Below are positions 50,374 to 58,373 of a stretch of 64,000 bases of DNA, one piece after another. The notes below the pieces were generated by a model. The model ran no database searches. It worked only from the letters and a program-made list of their open reading frames with translations, and was not told the DNA's origin. The stretch spans positions 124,001-188,000 of the forward strand of contig UBZT01000015.1 in the NCBI GenBank assembly GCA_900470155.1, in the 5' to 3' direction. Position numbers and translations under genes: made by a program. The DNA is from Hyphomicrobiales bacterium (GTDB taxonomy: Bacteria > Pseudomonadota > Alphaproteobacteria > Rhizobiales > Rhizobiaceae). Within the stretch, counting starts at the first letter, position 1; every line of letters begins with the position of its first letter.

Positions 50374-52623
50374 ATGAAAATATCCATCAAGCATACTCTC
50401 GTTCTAGGTTTTGCCGCCTTGAGTGTTGCCGTCATCGGCCTTGTCGGTCGACTTCTGCTGCAGGAGGTCACGGTCTATCGGAATTCGACCGAGCTGTCGC
50501 AACTGGCCCAGCTCGACGCCCGGCTGTTCGATGCGCTCCTTGGCCTGCGCGGCGAGCGCGGTGCCGCGTCTTCGGCTGCGAAGCTGGAGCCGGCTGAAAT
50601 TCAGTCGAGCCTGGTCAACCTTCAGGATGGGCGCAAGGCCGTCGATCCCGCCTTCGCTGCGGCAAAAGCACTGTCGGACGAAATCGGCTCGGACAAGCTC
50701 AGCCGCTCGATCATCCCGTTGATGGATGCCTATGGCCAGTGGATTGCCTTCCGGCCAAAGATCGATGCCGCGTTTCAGCAACCCGTGGCAAGCCGCGATC
50801 CGGCCTTGACAAAACAGGTGCTCGCGCTTGCCGACCAGATGCTGGCTGACCTAGAAGTCGCAGCGAATACCGTGGAAGTGGTGATTGCCGATCGTAATCC
50901 GCAGCTGATGATGTTCACCCTGCTTCGGTCGCTGGGCTGGTCCATGCGCACTTATGCCGGCTCGGCAAACTCGACCCTGGTCGGCGCAATCATTGCCAAG
51001 GAACCGCTGAATACGGCCAAGCTCTCGGAGATCGCAGTTCATGACGGCAAGGTCGCCTTTGCCTGGAACCTCGTCTCCCAGATCGTCAAGAGCCCGGCGG
51101 TCCCGGCCGCCATCACCGAACAGTACAAGGTCGCTGAATCCTCCTATTTCGGTGGCGCCTATGCCGAGCAGAAGACCGCTGCCCTTGCCGCATTCGAGGC
51201 AGGCCAGCCGATGGACATGGCCGTTGACGCCTGGCGCAAGCCGGCTGCCCCGGCACAGGCTTCGCTCGCCAATATCGCACTCATCTCGCTTGAGCAGATG
51301 ACCATCATCACCGCCGGCAATGTGGCATCATCCACCCGCTCTATTGTCATCTACGGCATCGCCATGCTCGTCACGTTTGCGCTTTCGGTCGCGGGCATCT
51401 TGATGGTCATCTTCCGCGTTGCCAACCCCATTGCCCAGCTGACAAGCATCATGCGCAAGCTGGCTGGTGGCGATCTGTCTGTGGTGATTTCTGCATCCGG
51501 CCGCACCGATGAAATCGGCGAAATGGCACGTGCCGTCGAGGTCTTCAAGGAGGCTGCAGTCCACAACAAAACGCTCGAAGCCGAGGCCGAGGAAAACCGC
51601 AAGACGGCAGAAGTCGAGCGGATCGCTTTCCAGCAAAAGGCTGAGCGCGAAGCCGAAGAGCGCCTGACGCAGGCCACTTCCGGTCTGGCTCGCGGGCTGC
51701 AGGCTCTTGCCTCCGGCAATCTGGCCTGCCAGATCAACGAAGTCTTCAGCGCGCAGTTCGAATCCCTGCGCCACGACTTCAACAGCTCGGTGCATCAGCT
51801 TCGCAGCGCGCTGGAGGGTGTCAGCCAGACGGCGCTGAACGTTCGCAGCGGCAGCGGCGAAATCTCCATGGCTTCCGATCAGCTCTCGAAGCGCACGGAG
51901 CAGCAGGCTGCCTCGCTCGAGGAGACCGCGGCTGCGCTCGAAGAAGTGACCACCAATGTCAAGCAGACCTCGGAACGGGCCAGCGAAGCGCGCGAAATGG
52001 TGCGCCATGCCAGCACCCGCGCCGCGTCTTCAAGCGATGTCGTGTCGAATGCGGTCGAAGCGATGAACAAGATCGAAATGGCATCCAGCCAGATCAACAA
52101 CATCATCGGCGTGATCGACGAGATTGCCTTCCAGACCAACCTGCTTGCACTGAATGCCGGCGTCGAGGCGGCGCGCGCCGGGGAAGCCGGCAAGGGCTTC
52201 GCCGTCGTTGCCCAGGAGGTCCGTGAACTTGCCCAGCGCTCGGCCAATGCGGCCAAGGAGATCAAGTCGCTGATCGGGAATTCGGAAGCGGCCGTCATCC
52301 AGGGCGTAACCCTGGTCAACGACACCGGTGCCGGGCTCCGGGAAATTGCCGGCCTTGTCACGACCATTAACCAGCACATGGATGCGATTGCTACCGGCGC
52401 CAAGGAGCAGGCATCGGGTCTTTCCGAAATCAACACTTCGGTCAACCACATGGACCAGATGACCCAGCAGAACGCGGCCATGGTAGAAGAGATGAACGCA
52501 GCCGGCGCCAATCTGGCACAGGAAAGTGCGCGTCTGTCCGAGCTTCTGAAGCGTTTCGAGATGCGCGGAGCCGAGTATTCGCCCGCCACCCTGCGCCAGC
52601 CCGGTCATCGTCACGCCGCCTGA
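50374..52623 (+). CDS. Methyl-accepting chemotaxis protein with NIT-like sensor
   Basis: A 749-residue chemoreceptor. It has a membrane span at residues 8-30, a large periplasmic domain with LLGLRGERGAASSAA, a NIT-type ERG motif, a second span near 325-345 (YGIAMLVTFALSVAGILMVI), a HAMP domain (NPIAQLTSIMRKLAGGDLS), a coiled stalk and a signalling tip with EIAFQTNLLALNAGVEAARAGE (around residues 590-610). The C-terminus GHRHAA has no CheR-tethering pentapeptide. AGGAAC precedes the ATG. The ligand is unknown. It pairs in type with the partial receptor at 1-1153. Confidence 0.93.
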   Translation: MKISIKHTLVLGFAALSVAVIGLVGRLLLQEVTVYRNSTELSQLAQLDARLFDALLGLRGERGAASSAAKLEPAEIQSSLVNLQDGRKAVDPAFAAAKALSDEIGSDKLSRSIIPLMDAYGQWIAFRPKIDAAFQQPVASRDPALTKQVLALADQMLADLEVAANTVEVVIADRNPQLMMFTLLRSLGWSMRTYAGSANSTLVGAIIAKEPLNTAKLSEIAVHDGKVAFAWNLVSQIVKSPAVPAAITEQYKVAESSYFGGAYAEQKTAALAAFEAGQPMDMAVDAWRKPAAPAQASLANIALISLEQMTIITAGNVASSTRSIVIYGIAMLVTFALSVAGILMVIFRVANPIAQLTSIMRKLAGGDLSVVISASGRTDEIGEMARAVEVFKEAAVHNKTLEAEAEENRKTAEVERIAFQQKAEREAEERLTQATSGLARGLQALASGNLACQINEVFSAQFESLRHDFNSSVHQLRSALEGVSQTALNVRSGSGEISMASDQLSKRTEQQAASLEETAAALEEVTTNVKQTSERASEAREMVRHASTRAASSSDVVSNAVEAMNKIEMASSQINNIIGVIDEIAFQTNLLALNAGVEAARAGEAGKGFAVVAQEVRELAQRSANAAKEIKSLIGNSEAAVIQGVTLVNDTGAGLREIAGLVTTINQHMDAIATGAKEQASGLSEINTSVNHMDQMTQQNAAMVEEMNAAGANLAQESARLSELLKRFEMRGAEYSPATLRQPGHRHAA

Positions 52624-52649
52624 GGCAGAACGATTACGAAAAATTCTGG

Positions 52650-52677
52650 CCCGCACCGCTTGCAAAAGCGATGCGGG
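52650..52677 (-). terminator. Hairpin, probable terminator of the lost putA
   Basis: On the minus strand CCCGCA...TGCGGG with an inner AAGC/GCTT pairing is followed within 5 nt by AATTTTTC. It lies just past the putA relic stop at 52712, where a putA terminator would be expected. It may now also serve the chemoreceptor from the other side. Confidence 0.55.
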
Positions 52678-52711
52678 TCAGTGCGTTAAAGTTGAGCCGG
52701 CCTTATGCGGC

Positions 52712-52768
52712 TCAGCCGATCGTCATCAGACTTGCATTGCCGCCGGCTGCGGCCGTCTTGATCGAGGT
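52712..52768 (-). pseudogene. Relic of the 3' end of putA
   Basis: The minus strand reads TSIKTAAAGGNASLMTIG then TGA. This is the C-terminal tail I know from PutA, the bifunctional proline dehydrogenase/pyrroline-5-carboxylate dehydrogenase. Immediately upstream the frame meets a stop (TGA at 52775-52777) and the match ends, so only about 18 codons remain. The rest of putA has been replaced by the B3/B4-LysE genes. Short length keeps some doubt. Confidence 0.6.
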
Positions 52769-52798
52769 TGCGCGTCATTTTAAGGAGTGCCATCGAGT

Positions 52799-53485
52799 AT
52801 GTTCGAAATTCCTGTCATTGATGAACGCCTGCGCCAGATCGCTCCATGGTTCCGAGCGGTGAGCATTCATGTCGATGCAACCTCGGCCGGTCAGGAAAGC
52901 CTTGATCCACGTGTTTTGGCGCAAGCGTGTGACATTGCGATTGCCGGCGGACCGGGCTGGGCGGACGCACATCTGGCAAGCTGGGCCGACACCTACATCC
53001 GTTTCGGCGCAAAACCGAACCGCACCCCGTGCTCGGCTCAGGCTCTGAGGAAGAGGGTTTCGAAGGATGGTGGACTTCTGTCGATCAACCCGGTCGTCGA
53101 TCTCTACAACGCAATAAGCATCAAATATGCAATTCCGTTCGGCGGGGAAAACTACGACGCTTATGTCGGCCGCCCGTTTCTGACGATCGCCGATGGAACC
53201 GAGACATTTGAAACCGTGACGAACGGCGAGCTTGCCAACGATCCTCCGGTTCCGGGGGAGGTGATATGGCGAGATGATGTCTGCGTCACCTGCCGGCGCT
53301 GGAATTGGCGGCAGGGCACAAGGACGCGCCTTGAGGCAGCCAGCGGTCGGATGTGGTTTGTTCTGGAAGCTATGGAAACCATGCCGGAGGATGCGTTGAC
53401 TGATGCGAGCGTCGAGATGGCCGACGGTTTGGAACGCCTGATGCCGGGCTGCCGCGTCGTGACCACAAGGGTGGGCCTTGTCTAA
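52799..53485 (+). CDS. B3/B4 tRNA-binding-domain protein
   Basis: A 228-residue cytoplasmic protein related to the B3/B4 editing domain of phenylalanyl-tRNA synthetase beta chain (COG3382-like). Recognisable parts are RKRVSKDGGLLSINPVVDLYNAIS, YAIPFGGENYDAYVG and EVIWRDDVCVTCRRWNWRQG. Such stand-alone proteins may edit mischarged tRNA or bind amino acids; none is well defined. AAGGAG lies 11 nt before the ATG. It is 39 nt ahead of a LysE-type exporter, suggesting a joint role in handling a toxic amino acid. Confidence 0.82.
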   Translation: MFEIPVIDERLRQIAPWFRAVSIHVDATSAGQESLDPRVLAQACDIAIAGGPGWADAHLASWADTYIRFGAKPNRTPCSAQALRKRVSKDGGLLSINPVVDLYNAISIKYAIPFGGENYDAYVGRPFLTIADGTETFETVTNGELANDPPVPGEVIWRDDVCVTCRRWNWRQGTRTRLEAASGRMWFVLEAMETMPEDALTDASVEMADGLERLMPGCRVVTTRVGLV

Positions 53486-53524
53486 GGCCCACACGATCAT
53501 GCATTTGTTTTGAAAGGTTCCGGA

Positions 53525-54160
53525 ATGCCAGCCGATTGTCATCAGCTTTTGACCGTCTACGTGGCTTATGTCATCGCGGCCGGAAGTCCCGGACCGAGCA
53601 ATATGCGAATAATGGGTGTCGCTATGGATCAAGGCAGAAACGCCGCGCTGACGCTCGCCCTAGGCGTCGTCAGCGGTTCGATCTTCTGGGGGCTCATGGC
53701 CTCGACCGGAATTTCCGCACTGTTGACGACCTACGCCGGGGCATTGACCGTCTTGCAGATTTTCGGCGGATTTTATCTTCTCTTCCTTGCATTCAAGGCG
53801 GGTCGCTCGGCTTTCACGTCCAACGAAAAGCTAAGCCAAAGTACATCCGGTGCTGGGGCCGCGACGCGTGGAGCGCTCTACAGACGAGGTCTGCTGATGC
53901 ATCTGGCAAATCCAAAGTCGGTGCTGGCCTGGATCGCGCTTATGACGCTCGGTATCGGTCCAGGTGCATCCTGGGAAAGTGTCGCAATCATTCTCGCTGG
54001 CTGCGCAGTCCTGAGCGTTTTGATCTTCTGCGGCTACGCGATCGTGTTTTCCACGCCGACCATGGTGGCGCTTTATCGTCGTTCCCGTCGCTGGATCGAA
54101 GGGCTGCTTTCGGTTTTCTTCGCCTATGCCGGACTTCGCCTGCTTATGGCTCGCATCTAA
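53525..54160 (+). CDS. LysE/RhtB-family exporter
   Basis: A 211-residue inner-membrane protein with six spans. The N-terminal motif VYVAYVIAAGSPGPSNMRIMG is the LysE/RhtB landmark, followed by GRNAALTLALGVVSG and a mid-protein FKRG-like YRRGLLMHLANPKSVLAW. These carriers expel amino acids or their analogues. The ATG at 53525 is used; an in-frame TTG 15 nt earlier is possible. It is cotranscribed with the B3/B4 gene before it and perhaps the DapA-family gene 15 nt after. Confidence 0.88.
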   Translation: MPADCHQLLTVYVAYVIAAGSPGPSNMRIMGVAMDQGRNAALTLALGVVSGSIFWGLMASTGISALLTTYAGALTVLQIFGGFYLLFLAFKAGRSAFTSNEKLSQSTSGAGAATRGALYRRGLLMHLANPKSVLAWIALMTLGIGPGASWESVAIILAGCAVLSVLIFCGYAIVFSTPTMVALYRRSRRWIEGLLSVFFAYAGLRLLMARI

Positions 54161-54175
54161 TCAAGGATCCCCATT

Positions 54176-55078
54176 GTGACAATTTTTCGCGGCCTCTCAG
54201 CGTTCCCGCTCACTCCTACCGACGAGACCGGACAGGTCAAAGCCGAAGAACTTGCCCGGTTTGTCGATCGCATCGCGGCAGCCGGCGCAGACTCCGTCGG
54301 CTTGCTGGGGAGTACAGGCGGCTATGCCTACCTGTCGCGGGAAGAACGCAAGCGCGCTGTCCAGATTGCCGTCGAGAGTATAGGCGGCAAGGTCCCTCTC
54401 GTTGTTGGAGTCGGCACTTTGCGGACTGACGACGCACAGGCTTTGGCGCGCGACGCAAAAGCTGCCGGCGCGGACGGGCTGCTGCTGGCGCCAATGTCTT
54501 ATGTTCCCCTCGGAGAAGAGGAGGTCTTCCAGCATTTCGTAGCCGTCGCTGAGGCTGGAGACCTGCCACTTTGCATCTACAATAACCCGAGCACCACCCG
54601 GTTCACCTTCAAAGAGGGGTTGATCGAGCGTTTGTCTCGCGTTCCCAACATCATTGCCGTGAAAATGCCCCTGGCGGCAAACGAAGACTATGCGGGGGAA
54701 CTCGCTCGCTTGCGACGACTTACCCCGGAGGAATTCACAATCGGCTACAGTGGCGACTGGGGCATGATGGACGCTTTGAATGCAGGATGTGACACATGGT
54801 ATAGCGTGGTCGCAGGTTTTTTACCTGTTCCAGCTCTCGCCCTTGCCCGTGCTGCGCAATCCGGGGACAGAAAGACTGCGGCTCGCCTGAATGAGGATTT
54901 TCAACCTCTTTGGACCCTATTCAAACGCTATGGCAGCTTCCGCGTCATGTTTGTCATCGCGGAACTTTTGGGGCTTGCCCAAGTCCAGCCACCGCGACCC
55001 GTTTTGCCTTTGCCCAAAGATGCGCACGATGATGTGAGGCAGGCCCTGGATCTCCTGGGTGCACTGAAATTCGGCTAG
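54176..55078 (+). CDS. DapA-family lyase of unknown substrate
   Basis: A 300-residue TIM-barrel protein. Schiff-base Lys163 lies in IIAVKMPLA and Tyr135 in LCIYNNPST. The usual GTTGE loop reads LGSTGGYAYLS (residues 44-54), so the carboxylate-binding part is altered relative to true dihydrodipicolinate synthase. The start is GTG with AAGGA 8 nt before it. It is the third DapA-type protein in the window and differs from the other two. Neighbours (B3/B4, LysE) hint at an amino-acid-related substrate such as a hydroxyproline product, but this is open. Confidence 0.8.
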   Translation: MTIFRGLSAFPLTPTDETGQVKAEELARFVDRIAAAGADSVGLLGSTGGYAYLSREERKRAVQIAVESIGGKVPLVVGVGTLRTDDAQALARDAKAAGADGLLLAPMSYVPLGEEEVFQHFVAVAEAGDLPLCIYNNPSTTRFTFKEGLIERLSRVPNIIAVKMPLAANEDYAGELARLRRLTPEEFTIGYSGDWGMMDALNAGCDTWYSVVAGFLPVPALALARAAQSGDRKTAARLNEDFQPLWTLFKRYGSFRVMFVIAELLGLAQVQPPRPVLPLPKDAHDDVRQALDLLGALKFG

Positions 55079-55226
55079 GAGCGGAACCAGACATCGCCAC
55101 ATAGAGAACGGCTCTAGGTCCGAAGTGATCTTAACGGTCAATTTCTATGCTGGTATCGGCAGCCAGACCGTCAACTGGAAGAAGCTGTAAGTGGCGGCAT
55201 TCGCACCGGGTGAGGGGGAGGCGGCT

Positions 55227-55265
55227 GCCGATCGTGCCGGTAAGTGTCCAGGCGGCACGATCGGC
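55227..55265. repeat. Perfect 13-bp inverted repeat between convergent genes
   Basis: GCCGATCGTGCCG and its exact complement CGGCACGATCGGC are parted by 13 bases. It lies between the DapA-family stop (55078) and the oxidoreductase stop (55331), where it may act in ending transcription from both sides, although no T-run follows. The 250-base gap around it holds no gene I can support. Confidence 0.7.
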
Positions 55266-55330
55266 CAGGCACTCGCTGCTCCTGTCAAGCTGGCGGACGG
55301 CGGCACTGACCGAAAAATTAGGCAAGCCGG

Positions 55331-56443
55331 CTACAGCTCCACCCACTTCCAACTCTCTGCCGACCGTGCGGTCGCGTGGACGACGCGCTCGAGCTCAAGG
55401 CCGCGTTCAAAGTCGATGACATGAGCGTCTTGGTTGCCGGAGATCGCCTGTAGCAGCTCATGGCACTCGATCACCTTGAGTTCGTTGAACCCCAAGCCGT
55501 GACCCGGTGCAGGAATGAATTGGCGATAGGGCGTATGGCTCGGAGCCGCCAGAATTGTGCGATAACCCTGAAGGGCCGCCGCGTCGTCTGTCGAATAGAT
55601 CTGCAACTCGTTCATCCTTTCCTGGTCGAATAGAATTGATCCTTTCGAACCGAAGATCTGCAGCGCAATCCGACCCTTTCTACCCCAGGCGGAACGGTTT
55701 ACCATCAGCACACCCGAGGCGCCCGTGTCAGTCCGAAATAGAGCTTGGGCGATGTCGTGGTTCTCGACGGGGCGGTGGCCGCCATCCATCGTCGGCCTTT
55801 CCGGATAAGGCCTGGCCATATCGGCGACCACGGATGTGATGCGCCCGTGCAGAACAGCCAGCAGCGAGAGCGGGTGAACCGCGAAGTCATCGAGTGCGCC
55901 GTATCCCGATCTCTTCTCGCTCTTCCAGTAGAAAGGCTCGGAGGGGTCCGCCATGAAGTCCTCGTCCATCTCCAGCCGGATATGGTTGACGATCCCAATT
56001 CTACCTTCGGTAATCAGTGTGCGGGCATGCCGGATCATCGGGTTCTGGATGTAATTGTAGCCGAGGATTGCTGTTCGGCCCGAGTGCTTCGCCGCATCCC
56101 TCATGCGCGTGGCATCCTCCAGGGACGTGGCCATCGGCTTTTCGCACCAGACATGCTTGCCAGCCTCCAGAGCCGCTACAGCCATTTCCGCGTGGAACTG
56201 GTTGGGAGCTGCTATAGAGATTACATCGATCGCGGGATCGGCCACAAGATCGCGCCAGTCTTCCGTGCCTCTGCCGAAACCGAAGGCCTGCGCCTGCCGT
56301 TGCGCAAGCTCCGTGGTTGCATCTGCAAGCGCAACGAGGCGTGGCCGTTTTACATCCGGGAACACCGTTGCAACAGAGGTCCAGGCCAGGGCATGGCATT
56401 TGCCCATATAACCAGAACCGATCAGTCCTACACCCAGTCCCAT
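55331..56443 (-). CDS. Gfo/Idh/MocA-family oxidoreductase
   Basis: A 370-residue NAD(P)-dependent dehydrogenase. The Rossmann N-terminus is LGVGLIGSGYMGKCHALAW (GxGxxG), followed by ISIAAPNQFHAEMAVAALEAGKHVWCEKPMATS, with the EKP motif at the active site. The C-terminal beta sheet part has ALDDFAVHPLSLL, holding Asp and His for catalysis. AGGAGG lies 5 nt before the ATG. Such enzymes oxidise inositols, sugars or similar. The inositol-like importer 2.9 kb upstream on the same strand suggests an inositol or polyol 2-dehydrogenase, but purU-folD lie between. Confidence 0.85.
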   Translation of the reverse strand: MGLGVGLIGSGYMGKCHALAWTSVATVFPDVKRPRLVALADATTELAQRQAQAFGFGRGTEDWRDLVADPAIDVISIAAPNQFHAEMAVAALEAGKHVWCEKPMATSLEDATRMRDAAKHSGRTAILGYNYIQNPMIRHARTLITEGRIGIVNHIRLEMDEDFMADPSEPFYWKSEKRSGYGALDDFAVHPLSLLAVLHGRITSVVADMARPYPERPTMDGGHRPVENHDIAQALFRTDTGASGVLMVNRSAWGRKGRIALQIFGSKGSILFDQERMNELQIYSTDDAAALQGYRTILAAPSHTPYRQFIPAPGHGLGFNELKVIECHELLQAISGNQDAHVIDFERGLELERVVHATARSAESWKWVEL

Positions 56444-56481
56444 CGCGTCCTCCTAGAGGCTAAGGTTTCAGTTGCACGCTA

Positions 56482-57381
56482 TCAGAAGCTCGGCGCTGCG
56501 ACACCGGCCCTGCGATGGGCGGCGATCACGGTATTGGCCATCAGCATGGCAATCGTCATCGGTCCGACACCGCCCGGAACCGGCGAGATCGCCCTGGCGA
56601 CCGGCTTGCACTCCGCAAAGGCGACGTCGCCCACCAGCTTGAACTTGCCCTCGCCCTTTTCCGGCGCGGCCACGCGATTGATGCCGACGTCGATCACGGT
56701 CGCACCCGGCTTGAGCCAGTCGGCCTTGACTATTTCGGCACGGCCGACGGCCGCGACAAGAATATCCGCCTGACGGGCGAGTTCCGGCAGATCACGGCTG
56801 CGCGAATGGCCGATGGTTACCGTGGCATTGGCGTTGAGCAGGAGCTGCGCCATCGGTTTGCCGAAAAGGTTGGAACGACCGATGACGAGGGCGTGCAGGC
56901 CGGAAAGGTCCTTGCCGTGAATCTGGCGCACAAGGATCATGGCGCCGGCCGGCGTGCAGGAGAGAAGTCCGGTCTTCAGGTCACCGGTTGCCAGCTTCCC
57001 GGCATTGACGATGTGAAGGCCGTCGACATCCTTTTCTGGCAGGATCGACTGGATGACAGCCTCGCTGTCGAGGTGCTTGGGAAGCGGGAGCTGGACGAGG
57101 ATACCGTCGATATCGGGGTCGGCATTGAGCGAGGAGACGAGCGTCATCAGGTCGTCCGGCGACGTTTCTTCAAGGAGCGTATGCTGGATAGAATTGAACC
57201 CGCATTGCTTGGCCATGCGGCTTTTCGCGCCGACATAGGCGTGGCTGGCGGGATCATCGCCGACGATAACAACGGCCAAACCGGGTTTCCGATGGCCGGA
57301 TGTCTCAAGTTGCGTCGCTGCTGAGGTTACCGCTTCGATCACCGAAGCTGCAGCGGCCTGTCCATCGATGACGATAGACAT
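56482..57381 (-). CDS. folD: FolD, methylenetetrahydrofolate dehydrogenase/cyclohydrolase
   Basis: A 299-residue bifunctional enzyme interconverting methylene-, methenyl- and formyl-tetrahydrofolate. Motifs are DDPASHAYVGAKSRMAKQCG with catalytic Tyr and Lys, DGILVQLPLPKHLD, PEKDVDGLH, VIGRSNLFGKPMAQLLL for NADP, and SPVPGGVGPMTIAMLMANT. The ATG at 57381 opens MSIVIDGQAAAA and lies 2 nt beyond the purU stop; an earlier in-frame reading lies inside purU. With PurU it can drain one-carbon units to formate. Rhizobia often have a second folD on accessory replicons. Confidence 0.95.
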   Translation of the reverse strand: MSIVIDGQAAAASVIEAVTSAATQLETSGHRKPGLAVVIVGDDPASHAYVGAKSRMAKQCGFNSIQHTLLEETSPDDLMTLVSSLNADPDIDGILVQLPLPKHLDSEAVIQSILPEKDVDGLHIVNAGKLATGDLKTGLLSCTPAGAMILVRQIHGKDLSGLHALVIGRSNLFGKPMAQLLLNANATVTIGHSRSRDLPELARQADILVAAVGRAEIVKADWLKPGATVIDVGINRVAAPEKGEGKFKLVGDVAFAECKPVARAISPVPGGVGPMTIAMLMANTVIAAHRRAGVAAPSF

Positions 57382-57383
57382 GA

Positions 57384-58268
57384 TCAACCCATGCGCTCGG
57401 AGGCATATGAGCCCGGGCTTGCCGGGAAGACGACGGTACGGTTGCCGTTGATGAAGGTGCGGTGGTGAATGTGGGCGTGGATCGCACGCGCCAGAACCTG
57501 GCTTTCGACGTCGCGCCCGATCGAGACATAGTCGTCCGCCGACTGTGCATGGGTGATGCGGGCAACGTCCTGCTCGATGAGCGGTCCTTCGTCGAGGTCT
57601 GCCGTAACGTAGTGGGCGGTGGCCCCGATGAGCTTCACGCCGCGCTCGAAGGCCTGCTTGTAGGGGTTGGCACCCTTGAAGGAGGGCAGGAAGGAGTGGT
57701 GGATGTTGATGATCTTGCCCGACATCTTCTGGCACATCTGATCCGACAAGATCTGCATGTAGCGGGCGAGCACGATCAGTTCGGTGCCGGTCTGCTCGAC
57801 AAGGTCCATGATGCGGGCCTCGGCCTCAGGCTTGTTGGCCTTGGTCACCGGGATATGGTGGAAGGGGATGTCGTGATTGACCACAACTTTTTGATAGTCG
57901 AAGTGGTTGGAGACGACGCCTACGATCTCGATCGGCAGTGCCCCGATCTTCCAGCGGTAGAGCAAGTCGTTCAGGCAATGGCCAAAACGTGATACCATCA
58001 GCAGGACTTTTTCGCGCTTAGAGGAGTCGTAGAGGTTCCAGTTCATGCCGAACCGGTCGGCGACGGCAATAAAACCCTTTTCGATCGCCGTCTGGGCGCT
58101 GCCTTCCTCCGAGATGAAGGAGACCCGCATGAAGAACTGGCCGGTGTGGAGGTCGTCGAACTGGGAGCTATCGACGATGTTGCAGCCCTGCTCGGCCAGG
58201 TAGCCGGAGATCGCGGCCACTATGCCGCGGGTCGATTGGCAGGATACGGTGAGCACATAGGTCTTCAT
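57384..58268 (-). CDS. purU: PurU, formyltetrahydrofolate deformylase
   Basis: A 294-residue enzyme hydrolysing 10-formyltetrahydrofolate to tetrahydrofolate and formate (EC 3.5.1.10). Residues 1-80 form an ACT regulatory domain (MKTYVLTVSCQSTRGIVAAI). The formyltransferase domain has VVSNHFDYQKV, the catalytic INIHHSFLPSFKGANPYKQAF and GATAHYVTADLDEGPLIEQD. The ATG at 58268 is preferred as it starts the ACT domain directly, with GGAGAA upstream. It forms a two-gene unit with folD. Confidence 0.94.
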   Translation of the reverse strand: MKTYVLTVSCQSTRGIVAAISGYLAEQGCNIVDSSQFDDLHTGQFFMRVSFISEEGSAQTAIEKGFIAVADRFGMNWNLYDSSKREKVLLMVSRFGHCLNDLLYRWKIGALPIEIVGVVSNHFDYQKVVVNHDIPFHHIPVTKANKPEAEARIMDLVEQTGTELIVLARYMQILSDQMCQKMSGKIINIHHSFLPSFKGANPYKQAFERGVKLIGATAHYVTADLDEGPLIEQDVARITHAQSADDYVSIGRDVESQVLARAIHAHIHHRTFINGNRTVVFPASPGSYASERMG

Positions 58269-58311
58269 GGGAGGCGAATTCTCCGAATGTCGGTCTGGAA
58301 GTGGGTCAGTT

Positions 58312-58354
58312 GAAAAGAGAGGCGATGCGGATCTTTTCATCCCCGCATCGCCTC
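58312..58354 (-). terminator. Rho-independent terminator of the polyol importer operon
   Basis: On the minus strand GAGGCGATGCGG and CCGCATCGCCTC form a perfect 12-bp stem with a 12-nt loop, followed by TCTTTTC. It lies 20 nt after the permease stop at 58374, so purU-folD form a separate unit. Confidence 0.85.
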
Positions 58355-58373
58355 AGGTCGCCCGGGAGGATGT

